Shown piece by piece: positions 35,784 to 43,252 of a DNA stretch of 47,303 bases. Position numbers and translations under genes: made by a program. Under the pieces are notes generated by a model. That model saw only the letters and a list, made by a program, of their open reading frames with translations, did not search any database and was not told where the DNA came from. Each line of letters starts with the position of its first letter. Position 1 is the first letter of the stretch. Source of the stretch: Prochlorococcus sp. AG-676-M04 (GTDB taxonomy: Bacteria > Cyanobacteriota > Cyanobacteriia > PCC-6307 > Cyanobiaceae); contig QCUB01000006.1 of the NCBI GenBank assembly GCA_003210895.1, forward strand, positions 1 to 47,303, written 5' to 3'.

Positions 35784-36752
35784 CTACAAATAACCGTCTT
35801 GCCTTGCCTTAATTACACTATTTGATTCAAACATTGCTGTGGATAAATATCTCTCACCAAAACTTGGTAGTATCACAATTAATCTTTGATTAATAAGCTC
35901 TTCTCTTTGCCCAATTTTGATTGTTGCGGCCAAAGCAGCCCCGCTACTAATGCCCGATAAAAGACCCTCTAATCGAGCTAGTAATCTTCCATAATAAAAT
36001 GCTTCATCATCATCTATCTTGATAATTTCATCTATTAATTGGGTATTAAGTACTTTGGGCACGAAGCCTGCACCAATCCCCTGTATAGAGTGAGATCCTG
36101 CCTTGTCTCCAGAAATAACGGCACTTTTTTTTGGCTCAACGGCAAATATTTTACAATTTGGATTAACTTTTTTTAGAAATCGAGCACATCCAGTTACTGT
36201 TCCTCCAGTACCAACTCCAGTGACTAATCCATCAATATTTTTATTTGATTGCTCCCAAATTTCTTTGGCTGTTGTCCTTTCATGAATATCTGGATTCGCA
36301 AGATTCTCAAACTGGTTAAACTGAAAACTATTTGGAATACTTGAAGATAATTCATTCGCTAAATCTAAGGCTCCTTTCATTCCTTCTTTCCCTGGGGTAA
36401 GCTGTAATTCTGCACCATAAGCTCGAAGCATTGCCCTTCTCTCAATACTCATGGTATCGGGCATAGTTAATATCAATTTATAACCTTTAGCTGCTGCAAC
36501 CATTGCTAAAGCTATTCCAGTATTCCCACTTGTTGCTTCAATTAAGGTTGTTTCCCCTGGATATATTAAACCATCTTTTTCGGCTGTATTTAACATGGAA
36601 TAAGCTATACGATCTTTTACAGATGCTGATGGATTAAAACTTTCAAGTTTAGCTATTATTTCTGGATAACACTTACAGTATTTTTTTATACGATCTAATT
36701 TAACTAAAGGTGTATTGCCAACTAAAGAAGTAATATCACTTGCTATTTCCAT
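35784..36752 (-). CDS. cysK: Cysteine synthase A
   Basis: 322 aa PLP enzyme forming cysteine from O-acetylserine and sulfide. SASVKDRIAY near residue 42 contains the PLP lysine. EATSGNTGIALA near residue 68 and the phosphate-binding GTGGTVTG near residue 176 follow. GIGAGFVPKVL and GLLSGISSGAALAA are also family motifs. It closes the sulfur route whose reductase cysH is at the other end of the window. Upstream, a 155-bp spacer separates it from the divergent 89-aa gene. Confidence 0.93.
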   Translation of the reverse strand: MEIASDITSLVGNTPLVKLDRIKKYCKCYPEIIAKLESFNPSASVKDRIAYSMLNTAEKDGLIYPGETTLIEATSGNTGIALAMVAAAKGYKLILTMPDTMSIERRAMLRAYGAELQLTPGKEGMKGALDLANELSSSIPNSFQFNQFENLANPDIHERTTAKEIWEQSNKNIDGLVTGVGTGGTVTGCARFLKKVNPNCKIFAVEPKKSAVISGDKAGSHSIQGIGAGFVPKVLNTQLIDEIIKIDDDEAFYYGRLLARLEGLLSGISSGAALAATIKIGQREELINQRLIVILPSFGERYLSTAMFESNSVIKARQDGYL

Positions 36753-36881
36753 GAAAAATTTCTACAAAATTAAATTTGTTCATGCTTATCATAAATGCAT
36801 TTGTATATCTTTTATGAAATATATTTTAATTGAACTTAATTTCAAAACAACTTCTTAGAAAAGATTGTTCTATAGTTTGTT

Positions 36882-36887
36882 TATAAT
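36882..36887 (+). promoter_or_regulatory. Candidate -10 box for the 89-aa gene and ABC ATPase
   Basis: A perfect TATAAT 20 bp before the ATG at 36908 implies a short leader of about 15 nt. No well-spaced -35 box is visible. Confidence 0.4.
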
Positions 36888-36907
36888 TAAATATTTACAA
36901 TTATTTT

Positions 36908-37177
36908 ATGTATTCTCTTGAAATAAGTCTCAGATATTCCCCCTTTCCACTTTCAATTCAGAGGAAAGATTATGAGGATGCTAAAAGGATTTATGATGAA
37001 ATCAAAAATTTCATGAATGGCAATAACGAAAATTCTGCTCTAATTGAATTAAGTTGTGAAAAAGTTCAAGATAAATTGATAACTGTTCTTGCTAAAGAAG
37101 TTATTTCTGTTCAGATATACGAAAAGTCTGCATTAGCTGGTGGCTCAAAAAGACCTGGATTTTCTTTAGATATTTAA
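36908..37177 (+). CDS. Conserved-type hypothetical protein upstream of an ECF-like ATPase
   Basis: 89 aa, soluble. MYSLEISLRYSPFPLSIQRK is β-rich at the start, LIELSCEKVQDKLITVLAKE in the middle, and the C-terminus reads QIYEKSALAGGSKRPGFSLD. The glycine-rich tail motif GGSKRPGF looks conserved. The family is not recognised. One base separates its stop from the ATG of the ABC ATPase, which argues for a functional link. Confidence 0.75.
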   Translation: MYSLEISLRYSPFPLSIQRKDYEDAKRIYDEIKNFMNGNNENSALIELSCEKVQDKLITVLAKEVISVQIYEKSALAGGSKRPGFSLDI

Positions 37178-37178
37178 T

Positions 37179-37862
37179 ATGATTGAGTTCCAGGATGCTT
37201 TTCAAAATAAAGTACCCAATATTACTTTTAATGATGTAAGTTTCTCATGGCCAGGGAAAAACAAACTTATATTAAATAATTGTAGTTTTTCTATAAATAA
37301 GTCAGGATTATGGATGATTGTTGGGAAAAATGGAAGCGGAAAGAGTACTATGCTGAAGTTAATTAATGGACTTCTCAATCCAAGTAATGGAGTTATTAAT
37401 AATAGAGCTAATGTTGGAATGGTTTTTCAAAATCCTGATCATCAAATATTAATGCCAAACTGCAGGAGTGAACTTCTTTTAAATATAAATCAAAAAATAA
37501 GTAGAAAAGAAATTTCTAAAAGAATTGACATTGCTCTCAATAAAGTTGGATTAGCGGGATTTGATAAAAGGCCCATCCATACATTAAGTGGCGGCCAAAA
37601 ACAACGATTAACAATTGCATGTTCCTTGATTAGTAATAAGAATTTTGTTCTTATGGATGAGCCAACAGCTTTATTAGATCGTTCATGTCAATTAAAAGTT
37701 TTAGAAATAATTAAAGATCTTACAAATAATAAAAAAAAACCATTTACTGCTATGTGGATAACTCATCGTTTAGAGGAATTAAGTTATGCAGATGGAGTTG
37801 CAGAGATGAAGAATGGATATTTATCAGATTGGAAGAATCCATTAAACTTTCAATATAATTAA
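37179..37862 (+). CDS. ECF/CbiO-type ABC transporter ATPase
   Basis: 227 aa single ABC ATPase domain. Walker A is VGKNGSGKST near residue 49, the Q-loop VFQNPDHQILMPN near 87 (the FQNPDxQ form is typical of CbiO/EcfA ATPases), the signature LSGGQKQRLTIA near 134, Walker B VLMDEPTALLD and the switch WITHRLEEL. A chloroplast-type ECF transport role for a vitamin or metal is inferred; no S or T component lies in the window. Last core gene before tRNA-Asn. Confidence 0.88.
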   Translation: MIEFQDAFQNKVPNITFNDVSFSWPGKNKLILNNCSFSINKSGLWMIVGKNGSGKSTMLKLINGLLNPSNGVINNRANVGMVFQNPDHQILMPNCRSELLLNINQKISRKEISKRIDIALNKVGLAGFDKRPIHTLSGGQKQRLTIACSLISNKNFVLMDEPTALLDRSCQLKVLEIIKDLTNNKKKPFTAMWITHRLEELSYADGVAEMKNGYLSDWKNPLNFQYN

Positions 37863-37911
37863 GATTAACCACTTGTCATATGGTACATGTAAGAGTTAAA
37901 TTTTAATATAT

Positions 37912-37983
<72 letters not shown>

Positions 37984-38001
37984 TTCAATTTCAAATTCAT
38001 C

Positions 38002-38034
38002 AGACTTCAGGTTATTCCACTTGAGGTCTTTTTT
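38002..38034 (+). terminator. Rho-independent terminator after tRNA-Asn
   Basis: AGACTTCA pairs with TGAGGTCT (eight pairs, one T·G) around a 12-nt loop and is followed by a run of five T. It lies 18 bp after the tRNA, in the right place to end its transcript. Confidence 0.7.
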
Positions 38035-38106
38035 ATTGCCCTGAATACTGTTTTGGAGAAATCAGAAGATCAGATACTTTCAGGATAACTCACATCCACC
38101 ATTTAT

Positions 38107-38149
38107 ATGGTCGTGATATGGTCGTGAAATAACTTCTTCATGGTCGTGA
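38107..38149. repeat. Three copies of ATGGTCGTGA spaced by 11-bp multiples
   Basis: Exact copies stand at 38107-38116, 38118-38127 and 38140-38149, that is with 11-bp and 22-bp periods. All copies therefore face the same side of the helix, as arm-type sites for a DNA-binding or recombinase protein often do. The last copy abuts the tRNA-Ser-like remnant and resembles a D-loop segment. Confidence 0.7.
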
Positions 38150-38211
38150 AGCGAACGACTTGAAATCTTTTAACAGGAGTCTGTTCCTGTGTTTGAATCA
38201 CGCCCTCTCCG
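38147..38211 (+). pseudogene. Degenerate 3' remnant of tRNA-Ser(UGA)
   Basis: GAAGCGAACGACTTGAAATC carries the tRNA-Ser anticodon stem-loop with anticodon TGA. A long variable arm follows (CAGGA/TCCTG hairpin), then a T-arm-like GTGTTTGAATCAC and an acceptor-like CCCTCTCCG. The 5' acceptor strand and D stem are missing and the anticodon stem is broken (AACGA against TCTTT), so it cannot be functional. Such 3' tRNA fragments mark one end of tRNA-targeting integrative elements. Identification is by eye. Confidence 0.55.
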
Positions 38212-38584
38212 TATTTCTATTCTTTATTCCCCACATCCCAAAGTAATTCTGACCCCTCTCCTTCGGAGAATCCTTTACTTCTGCATGGACTCCTTCCTCC
38301 CACCTCTGGAAGAGGTCTGAACCTCCATGATTCTTAATTAGGTTATGTAGAGTCATAGAGTCACTAGAACCTTTCTGAGTGGGGAATTGACACCCTCCAT
38401 GACATTTAAAAATATATGTATCTCGTTTAGGTGACTGGAATATTGAAGATCTTTTGTTACAAACTGGACATTTTAGTAAGTAATACTTATTATCTCCAAA
38501 TCCATATTGTTTGATTAACCTATCTCTGCAATTAAGAAACTGATTTAGATAATTAGTTTGATTATATATTGGTTTAAGTAACAT
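38198..38584 (-). CDS. Zinc-ribbon protein, primase CHC2-like
   Basis: 128 aa. LLKCPVCNKRSSIF near residue 37, then YIFKCHGGCQF, gives CxxC-x19-CxxxC with an S-S-I-F stretch between, like the CHC2 zinc domain of DnaG-type primases or phage helicase-primases. The rest of a primase is absent. The stop codon lies inside the tRNA-Ser remnant on the other strand, so the C-terminal residues NTERA are encoded by former tRNA sequence. It is probably a mobile-element replication protein or its remnant. Confidence 0.6.
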   Translation of the reverse strand: MLLKPIYNQTNYLNQFLNCRDRLIKQYGFGDNKYYLLKCPVCNKRSSIFQSPKRDTYIFKCHGGCQFPTQKGSSDSMTLHNLIKNHGGSDLFQRWEEGVHAEVKDSPKERGQNYFGMWGIKNRNTERA

Positions 38585-38855
38585 TTATTCCTTATACTTT
38601 GTGGTTAATTATAACAATTTGTTAACGTATTGTCAAGATTAAGGTGTAACTCTTATAGATAGTCCTGAGAGTGATATAACTCTTAGAGAATAAGTCTCTA
38701 AGTAGTCTAAATACCATGTATTAGTGAGTTTTGAGTTTACAAACTGTTAACTTATATATAAAAGAACGTATTACTGAATGTTATTTAAGACTGATAACTA
38801 TCGAGCATAAATAGTTCCAACTAAAGTATTTGTCCACATTAAGTATTTACAAGAC
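38585..38855. other. Non-coding stretch with hairpin and repeats
   Basis: No ORF of note. A perfect hairpin CTTAGAGA-ATAAG-TCTCTAAG stands at 38682-38702 with no T run after it. TAACTCTTA occurs twice, at 38647-38655 and 38678-38686, 31 bp apart (about three helical turns). The region separates the leftward zinc-ribbon gene from the rightward micro-genes and so must hold both promoters and probably an operator. Confidence 0.5.
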
Positions 38856-39014
38856 ATGTCAACTCAAAGAATATCTAAACACATAAGTTATGCAGGTCAT
38901 GAGATGAGAATTCTCAAGATGGAAGATCATCTGATGGACACATTTATGTGTAACAGATCAGATTTGCATAAAAAACTCATAAAAGAGAAATACCAAGAAG
39001 TCACATTAGTATGA
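38856..39014 (+). CDS. Micro-gene, 52 aa, RHH-like (not in ORF track)
   Basis: An ATG ORF encodes MSTQRISKHISYAGHEMRIL, then KMEDHLMDTFMCNRSDLHKK. It is charged and helical with no hydrophobic segment. The -RSDLHKKLIKEKY- end recalls the second helix of small ribbon-helix-helix proteins, but the similarity is weak. Its stop overlaps the start of the next micro-gene (ATGA), which argues that both are translated. Confidence 0.5.
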   Translation: MSTQRISKHISYAGHEMRILKMEDHLMDTFMCNRSDLHKKLIKEKYQEVTLV

Positions 39015-39151
39015 ACATCACACTCAGACTGTCCACAGTACAGAGAGAACAACTCAGAGAGGTCATGAAAAAGGATAAGAAGACATTCTCCCATAAAGGA
39101 GGAGAGGACTGGTTCTTAGACCAACTGAGTCGCAGATATATTAACGGATAA
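39011..39151 (+). CDS. Micro-gene, 46 aa, RHH-like (not in ORF track)
   Basis: Coupled to the preceding ORF by a 4-bp ATGA overlap. It begins MNITLRLSTVQREQLREVMK, an opening β-strand and helix like those of small RHH DNA-binding proteins, and ends GGEDWFLDQLSRRYING. It has no known match that I can name. A pair of small RHH-like proteins could be island regulators or an addiction-type pair; this is speculative. Confidence 0.5.
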   Translation: MNITLRLSTVQREQLREVMKKDKKTFSHKGGEDWFLDQLSRRYING

Positions 39152-39633
39152 CCCAAAATACAGGTTTTAATATGGTACCTAAATCTTGACCTCCATTGTA
39201 TGTCTTTTTCGATCTTTATATTAAGTCCATTTCAAAAAATTTCGGATAGGTAAAACTGTCCCAGAGGTTTTCATCTTTATTCTAATTAACAATTAATCTT
39301 AATTAGTTTGTATTATTAATTAATAGTAATAATAATGTAATTGTTATTACTAATTAAAGAGATATAACTCCAACTACTACTGATACAACTAATAAAACTC
39401 TTGTTTATATATTAGCATTTGCTCACAAATATAGACAGGGAGTATTTGTATGAATTATAATAGTTATATGACAAAGGAAGTTTAATAACTTCGTCGGAAG
39501 ACCTTCCTAGTTGAACTAATATCGAACTCAGACCGACTTAAAACCCAACGTGAAAACGTACTGAGAACTAAGTAGTCACCAATACATTCTTTACAAATAA
39601 CAAACCTTAATTAAAACAAGTCAAATTAAAACT
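39152..39633. other. Gene-free 482-bp stretch with A+T-rich inverted repeats
   Basis: No credible ORF on either strand. A perfect 8-bp inverted repeat CTAATTAA/TTAATTAG with 9-nt spacer lies at 39282-39306. A larger imperfect one, 39317-39356, has right arm TTATTACTAATTA. The second half (39360-39630) has more mixed composition and could contain a leader or a small RNA for the downstream pair, but nothing specific is recognisable. An A+T-rich unwinding region or operator is possible. Confidence 0.5.
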
Positions 39634-39840
39634 ATGACTCAAAACACAGATAATCCTTTTTGGATTCTTTGGAACAGGTGTGACCAATTACAGGACTCTT
39701 TACACCTCCTCCAGATGCAACTTAACAACTTAAACGTTGATCATGATTTATACATTGATGAAACAGTTCAAGAACTGAGTCGAATTAATGGGGAGATTGA
39801 ACCACTGTTTTTATCAACTCAAGTACAGGAGGTTAACTAA
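39634..39840 (+). CDS. Island hypothetical protein, 68 aa
   Basis: Not recognised. The protein is acidic and helical with a likely coiled coil (RCDQLQDSLHLLQMQLNNLN), then ELSRINGEIEPLFLSTQ. No signal peptide. Its TAA stop overlaps the ATG of the next gene by one base (TAATG), so the two are coupled. Confidence 0.65.
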   Translation: MTQNTDNPFWILWNRCDQLQDSLHLLQMQLNNLNVDHDLYIDETVQELSRINGEIEPLFLSTQVQEVN

Positions 39841-40271
39841 TGAATTCTTTTTATGATGTTGCATCTGATGGAAGACAAATTGTACCTTTCTCGAAATTTC
39901 GGGGTTATAAAAGTAAATTTGGAATTAAAAGAGATAATACAATTCCCCCTCATCTTGAAACTCTTTTAAAGAGAATTACCGATACGGAAAAGAGGAATGA
40001 GTTTAGAAAGGAACTTAAAAAGAACTATGGTTTACTCACTCAACATCGAGGTCTAAAAGTAGAGTTCGAGAAGAAAGATAGTAGTTATACAACTCATACT
40101 TGGGTAGAACACCTTTCTGAGTGCAATTACGTTATCGAAGATTCCAAGGAAAACATAGACAGAATCCATAAAGAAATTCTTGATTATTTAAGAATTGATA
40201 TAGAGGAATTACAAAAGATTCTTCTTGAATGCGGTTCCATAAAGAAATTCTTGGGTACTGAAACCAAATGA
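39840..40271 (+). CDS. Island hypothetical protein, 143 aa
   Basis: Not recognised. It is soluble and highly charged. After an N-terminal MNSFYDVASDGRQIVPFSKF, a basic region (RITDTEKRNEFRKELKKNYG) and a helical C-terminus (ENIDRIHKEILDYLRIDIEE) follow. No cofactor or nuclease motif is visible. It is translationally coupled to the 68-aa gene, with the pair preceded by the long gene-free stretch. Confidence 0.68.
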   Translation: MNSFYDVASDGRQIVPFSKFRGYKSKFGIKRDNTIPPHLETLLKRITDTEKRNEFRKELKKNYGLLTQHRGLKVEFEKKDSSYTTHTWVEHLSECNYVIEDSKENIDRIHKEILDYLRIDIEELQKILLECGSIKKFLGTETK

Positions 40272-40448
40272 TTACCTCAGACTTTATTGGTATATGTCTT
40301 CTTGAGAACTGAAAGATAATTGATTAGAAATTGAGTTCTATCGAGTGGAACTCTCTGTGATTTAATGAATTGTTAACAAGGGTTTTTCATACTCTCCTTT
40401 GTTGAATTCTTTAATAAATCAATATTGAATCTATTTAAATAAAGAACA

Positions 40449-40778
40449 TCATTCTTCCTTTTCAAGAACATATTTGGTCATTAAGTTCAATGTGTTCATG
40501 CATTTATCTGCATACGTGATGAGATTAGACATTACTAATCCTTCTCCCTTGGTAAGTGCAATATTCTCTGACCAGTAACTGCAATAGTCCATGTTCTTAT
40601 CCCATCCTTCATCTCTCCCATACTTAATCTCTCTAGTTTCTTTTACTTGTTTCCAAAAGGATTCAACATCTACTTTTGTAGTGATATTTTTATCAAATTT
40701 TTCTGAATAAACAGGGGTTACAAAAGAACTCAAAATTAGAGCATAAAAGAATATATTGGATAATCTTTTTATCTTCAC
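40449..40778 (-). CDS. Small exported protein coupled to the recombinase
   Basis: 109 aa from a GTG that overlaps the recombinase stop (GTGA). A signal peptide is clear (MKIKRLSNIFFYALILSSFV, cleavage near VYS-EKF). The mature part is helical and has two cysteines (MDYCSYW and ADKCMNT) that could form a disulfide. The family is not recognised. An exported protein translated from the same transcript as a site-specific recombinase is unusual; cargo of the element is likely. Confidence 0.65.
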   Translation of the reverse strand: MKIKRLSNIFFYALILSSFVTPVYSEKFDKNITTKVDVESFWKQVKETREIKYGRDEGWDKNMDYCSYWSENIALTKGEGLVMSNLITYADKCMNTLNLMTKYVLEKEE

Positions 40779-41371
40779 TTAATTCCCACCTCTACTTTTT
40801 CATTATCAGCAATAATTCTTCTAATGGTTGCCAATCCTAAACCAGTTTGCTCTCTAATACTTCTATAACTTTCGCCTTCATCTCTTAATCTAAGAACTAA
40901 TTTTTCTTTTTTCTCACTTGTTTTTGGTCTACCACCAAGAGAAAGATTGTTTTCACGTCTGTAATCAACACTCATCTGCACACGTTCGCTGATCTGCTCA
41001 CGCTCCACCTGATTTAGTCCCGTTAATAAACCAATAAGAACAGGTGCGAACTTACCAAGTGCCTCAAGGTTTACCAATCCATCAAGAGTAATAACATTGA
41101 TGCCTTCTGCTTGTAAGTCATTTAATCTAGTAATTACTTCAGTTTGGGTTCTTCCTAGTCTTGAGAGAGAGCAAAGTTTAAGGGTATCGCCTTTCCTTAG
41201 TGATGCTAAACACTTCATTAGTTCAGGTCTTTCTTTTTCTGTCTTTCTTGTGCTTATTGTTTCAGAAAATATTTGATCACAACCACTTTCTTGTAACTTA
41301 GAAATCTGAGGATCTAAAACCTGAGTTCCATTGCTACTGCTGATCCTAGCGTATCCAATCACTTTGTTCAT
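40775..41371 (-). CDS. Serine recombinase (resolvase/invertase family)
   Basis: 198 aa. VIGYARISSSNGTQVLDPQI carries the nucleophilic serine region. CDQIFSETISTRKTEKERPE, LRKGDTLKLCSLSRLGRTQT with the active-site Arg cluster, and the E-helix (LLTGLNQVEREQISERVQMS) follow in the normal order. A C-terminal helix-turn-helix is present (GGRPKTSEKKEKLVLRLRDE, then SIREQTGLGLATIRRI). The size is that of small resolvases/invertases, so it could resolve dimers or invert DNA in the island. A promoter and inverted repeat lie right upstream. Confidence 0.92.
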   Translation of the reverse strand: MNKVIGYARISSSNGTQVLDPQISKLQESGCDQIFSETISTRKTEKERPELMKCLASLRKGDTLKLCSLSRLGRTQTEVITRLNDLQAEGINVITLDGLVNLEALGKFAPVLIGLLTGLNQVEREQISERVQMSVDYRRENNLSLGGRPKTSEKKEKLVLRLRDEGESYRSIREQTGLGLATIRRIIADNEKVEVGIK

Positions 41372-41374
41372 TTG

Positions 41375-41406
41375 TTTCAGTTACTTATACTGTTACTGAA
41401 ATTATA
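41375..41406 (-). promoter_or_regulatory. Recombinase promoter with overlapping inverted repeat
   Basis: On the minus strand a TATAAT (41401-41406) is followed at once by an inverted repeat whose arms on the plus strand read TTTCAGTTAC (41375-41384) and GTTACTGAAA (41392-41401), one mismatch in ten. The repeat would cover the transcription start, just before the recombinase ATG. This fits autoregulation or a recombination site; which one is not decided by sequence. Confidence 0.5.
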
Positions 41407-41613
41407 CCATAGGAACAACCGAACGCCCTTATTGAAACACTAAATTAAGCAAAAAGTTCAATATTAGCAATTTTTATTAATAGTAAATTGTGTTTTCATT
41501 ACCTTAAGGTTGTTGAAACATAAATTTTAGTCTTTTTCTAAAAATTTCTAATTTGTTTAATAAAATAGTAGGAATATTATTCTACGAATGAGGTACAGAA
41601 TTTTAGAGAAGAT

Positions 41614-41640
41614 AAGTATAAAATAAAAACAATTATTTTT
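41614..41640 (+). promoter_or_regulatory. Shared leader/promoter, copy 1
   Basis: The string AAGTATAAAATAAAAACAAT and the T-rich tract after it precede the first array gene. The same string recurs at 43729 and, with one changed base, at 44659. TATAAA/TATAAAAT is a plausible -10; the start codon is about 25 bp further on. No -35 box is evident. Confidence 0.6.
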
Positions 41641-41646
41641 TGAGTA

Positions 41647-42171
41647 ATGGCAAAAGAAACTACTCAAATAACTCGCTATTACGACGCTGTACTTCCTTAT
41701 GGCAGCGCATTTAAATTTTCAGAGAGGAAATATGAAAGTGATACTGACAAGGATCATGATGTTTCATATTCAAAAGAACATTTTGAATTAGAAAGTTCTA
41801 ACCCTGCCGATACTGTTAAAGTGGCAACTTTTTTGAGAAATAAGCAATACAAACCAAATGAAATTTTAAAAAAAGATCATTATTATGTTTGTGAATTTAC
41901 ATGGCAACCATATAGAAAGATTAAAGAATACAAGAATAGTGAAGATATTACATATGAAGGTACCGAAATTACAGAAACCAGTCATTTACTTTTTTGGATT
42001 TATTGGGATGATGATTTTAGTTGTTGGCAAAGAGCACCTGCATTTGCTTGTAGGAATGCATATTCACATACTGAGGCAGGAGATTGGATGATGAAAGAAA
42101 TTACTTCCAAAGGAAGTGAAGCGCATGATTCCGATTACTTCAAAAATGGAACACTAGAGGTTATTAAGTGA
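41647..42171 (+). CDS. Array protein 1, subfamily A (unknown family)
   Basis: 174 aa, soluble, no signal peptide. It shares an ordered set of motifs with five neighbours: ELESSNPADTVKVATFLRN near residue 49, HYYVCEF near 79, HLLFWIYWDDDFSCWQRAP near 115, an EAGDWMMKEITSKG helix and the FKNGTLEVIK end. It has the longest mid-region of the A group (an insert around residues 85-110). Aromatic-rich β-strands around the WDD suggest a compact domain. I do not recognise it in any named family. It has its own leader copy. Confidence 0.72.
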   Translation: MAKETTQITRYYDAVLPYGSAFKFSERKYESDTDKDHDVSYSKEHFELESSNPADTVKVATFLRNKQYKPNEILKKDHYYVCEFTWQPYRKIKEYKNSEDITYEGTEITETSHLLFWIYWDDDFSCWQRAPAFACRNAYSHTEAGDWMMKEITSKGSEAHDSDYFKNGTLEVIK

Positions 42172-42199
42172 AATGCTTTATGGTCTTATTTTTTAACTA

Positions 42200-42673
42200 A
42201 TGGGGAAAGAGACTTATCTTATAGAAGAATATTGGCATGATGAGGTGACTGCTTATTGTACGGCGTTCGGTATTTTGGGTGAGAGAGAAGAACCAAAAGA
42301 AGGTTTTGATCAATCAACTGACTTTAATCATCTAGAGAGTTCTTTGCCACCAGATACTATTCAAGTCGCAACTTTTTTGAACAAAGAATACTCCACAAAA
42401 AAAATATATTTTTATGTTTGCTTATTTACTGAAAAAAATTCGAAAACGCATCAAGAAAAATATTCATATTCACTCTTCTCTATAAGGTGGGAAGATAGTA
42501 TTAGTCTCTGGGAATTAATTCCTTGGTATTCTTGTTCTGTAAAATCTGAACAACCTCAACCATCTTTACATAAAGAAGCAGCAAATTGGATGATAAAAAC
42601 AATGACTACTGATGGTTGTCTAATTGCTACAGTAGAAGACTTCAAAAAAGGAAAACTAGAGATATTAATTTGA
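42200..42673 (+). CDS. Array protein 2, subfamily A
   Basis: 157 aa. N-terminal EEYWHDEVTAYCTAFGILGE, then LESSLPPDTIQVATFL, FYVCLF, LFSIRWEDSISLWELIPW, the KEAANWMIKTMTTDGC helix and FKKGKLEILI. Residues E and D in WED replace the first D of WDD in array protein 1. It lies 28 bp after array gene 1 with no leader copy, so it is probably read from the same transcript. Closest in the window to array protein 3, with shared DNA around CAAAAAAAATATATT. Function unknown. Confidence 0.72.
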   Translation: MGKETYLIEEYWHDEVTAYCTAFGILGEREEPKEGFDQSTDFNHLESSLPPDTIQVATFLNKEYSTKKIYFYVCLFTEKNSKTHQEKYSYSLFSIRWEDSISLWELIPWYSCSVKSEQPQPSLHKEAANWMIKTMTTDGCLIATVEDFKKGKLEILI

Positions 42674-42777
42674 ATATTTCTCACCTAATCAACTTTACTT
42701 TTTCGTCAGTTTTTATTTGACATCAGAACTAAACTTAGAGACATGAAACATTCTTTTATAGTTTTATTTGTTGAGTA

Positions 42778-43242
42778 ATGGTAAATGAACCTTATCAAAT
42801 AACAGAATATGTTCACGATCAGGTTATTGCTCATTGCACTGCTTTCGGACTTATAGGTAATGAACCTAAAGAAGATATAGATAATTTAATTGATTTTTAT
42901 GAATTAGAGAGTTCCAATCCACCGGATACTATTCAAGTCGCAACATTTTTTTTGGAAAAAACCTCCACAAAAAAAATATATTATTATGTCTGCTCTTTTC
43001 CGGAAGAACCTTTTAAAGCAAATCATCAAGAAGGATATTTACTTTTCTCTATTATGTGGTTGGATTCCGACAACTACTGGTCAAGAGTCCCATGGCATAG
43101 TTGTTCTGTATCATCTGAACTACCTCTCCCACCTTTACATAAAGAAGCAGCAAATTGGATGCTAAAAAGAATAACTACAAAAGGTTGTTGGAATGCTGAA
43201 GCGGATTTCTTCAAAATGGGCAAACTAGAGATATTAATTTGA
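42778..43242 (+). CDS. Array protein 3, subfamily A
   Basis: 154 aa. EYVHDQVIAHCTAFGLIGNE, ELESSNPPDTIQVATFFLEK, YYYVCSF, LLFSIMWLDSDNYWSRVPW, KEAANWMLKRITTKGC and the ending MGKLEILI. It is the nearest sibling of array protein 2 by eye. The 104-bp spacer upstream shows no full leader copy but its TTGAGTAATGG start context is identical to that of array gene 1. Downstream of its stop lies a truncated start of another paralog (separate entry). Confidence 0.72.
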   Translation: MVNEPYQITEYVHDQVIAHCTAFGLIGNEPKEDIDNLIDFYELESSNPPDTIQVATFFLEKTSTKKIYYYVCSFPEEPFKANHQEGYLLFSIMWLDSDNYWSRVPWHSCSVSSELPLPPLHKEAANWMLKRITTKGCWNAEADFFKMGKLEILI

Positions 43243-43252
43243 AGGTAATAAA

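Noticed and set aside
38002-38034. Considered as an attachment-site hairpin
   Set aside because: An eight-pair stem plus T run right after the tRNA is better explained as a terminator.
41885-42091. 68-aa plus-strand ORF inside array gene 1
   Set aside because: Alternative frame; the main frame carries the motifs shared by six paralogs.
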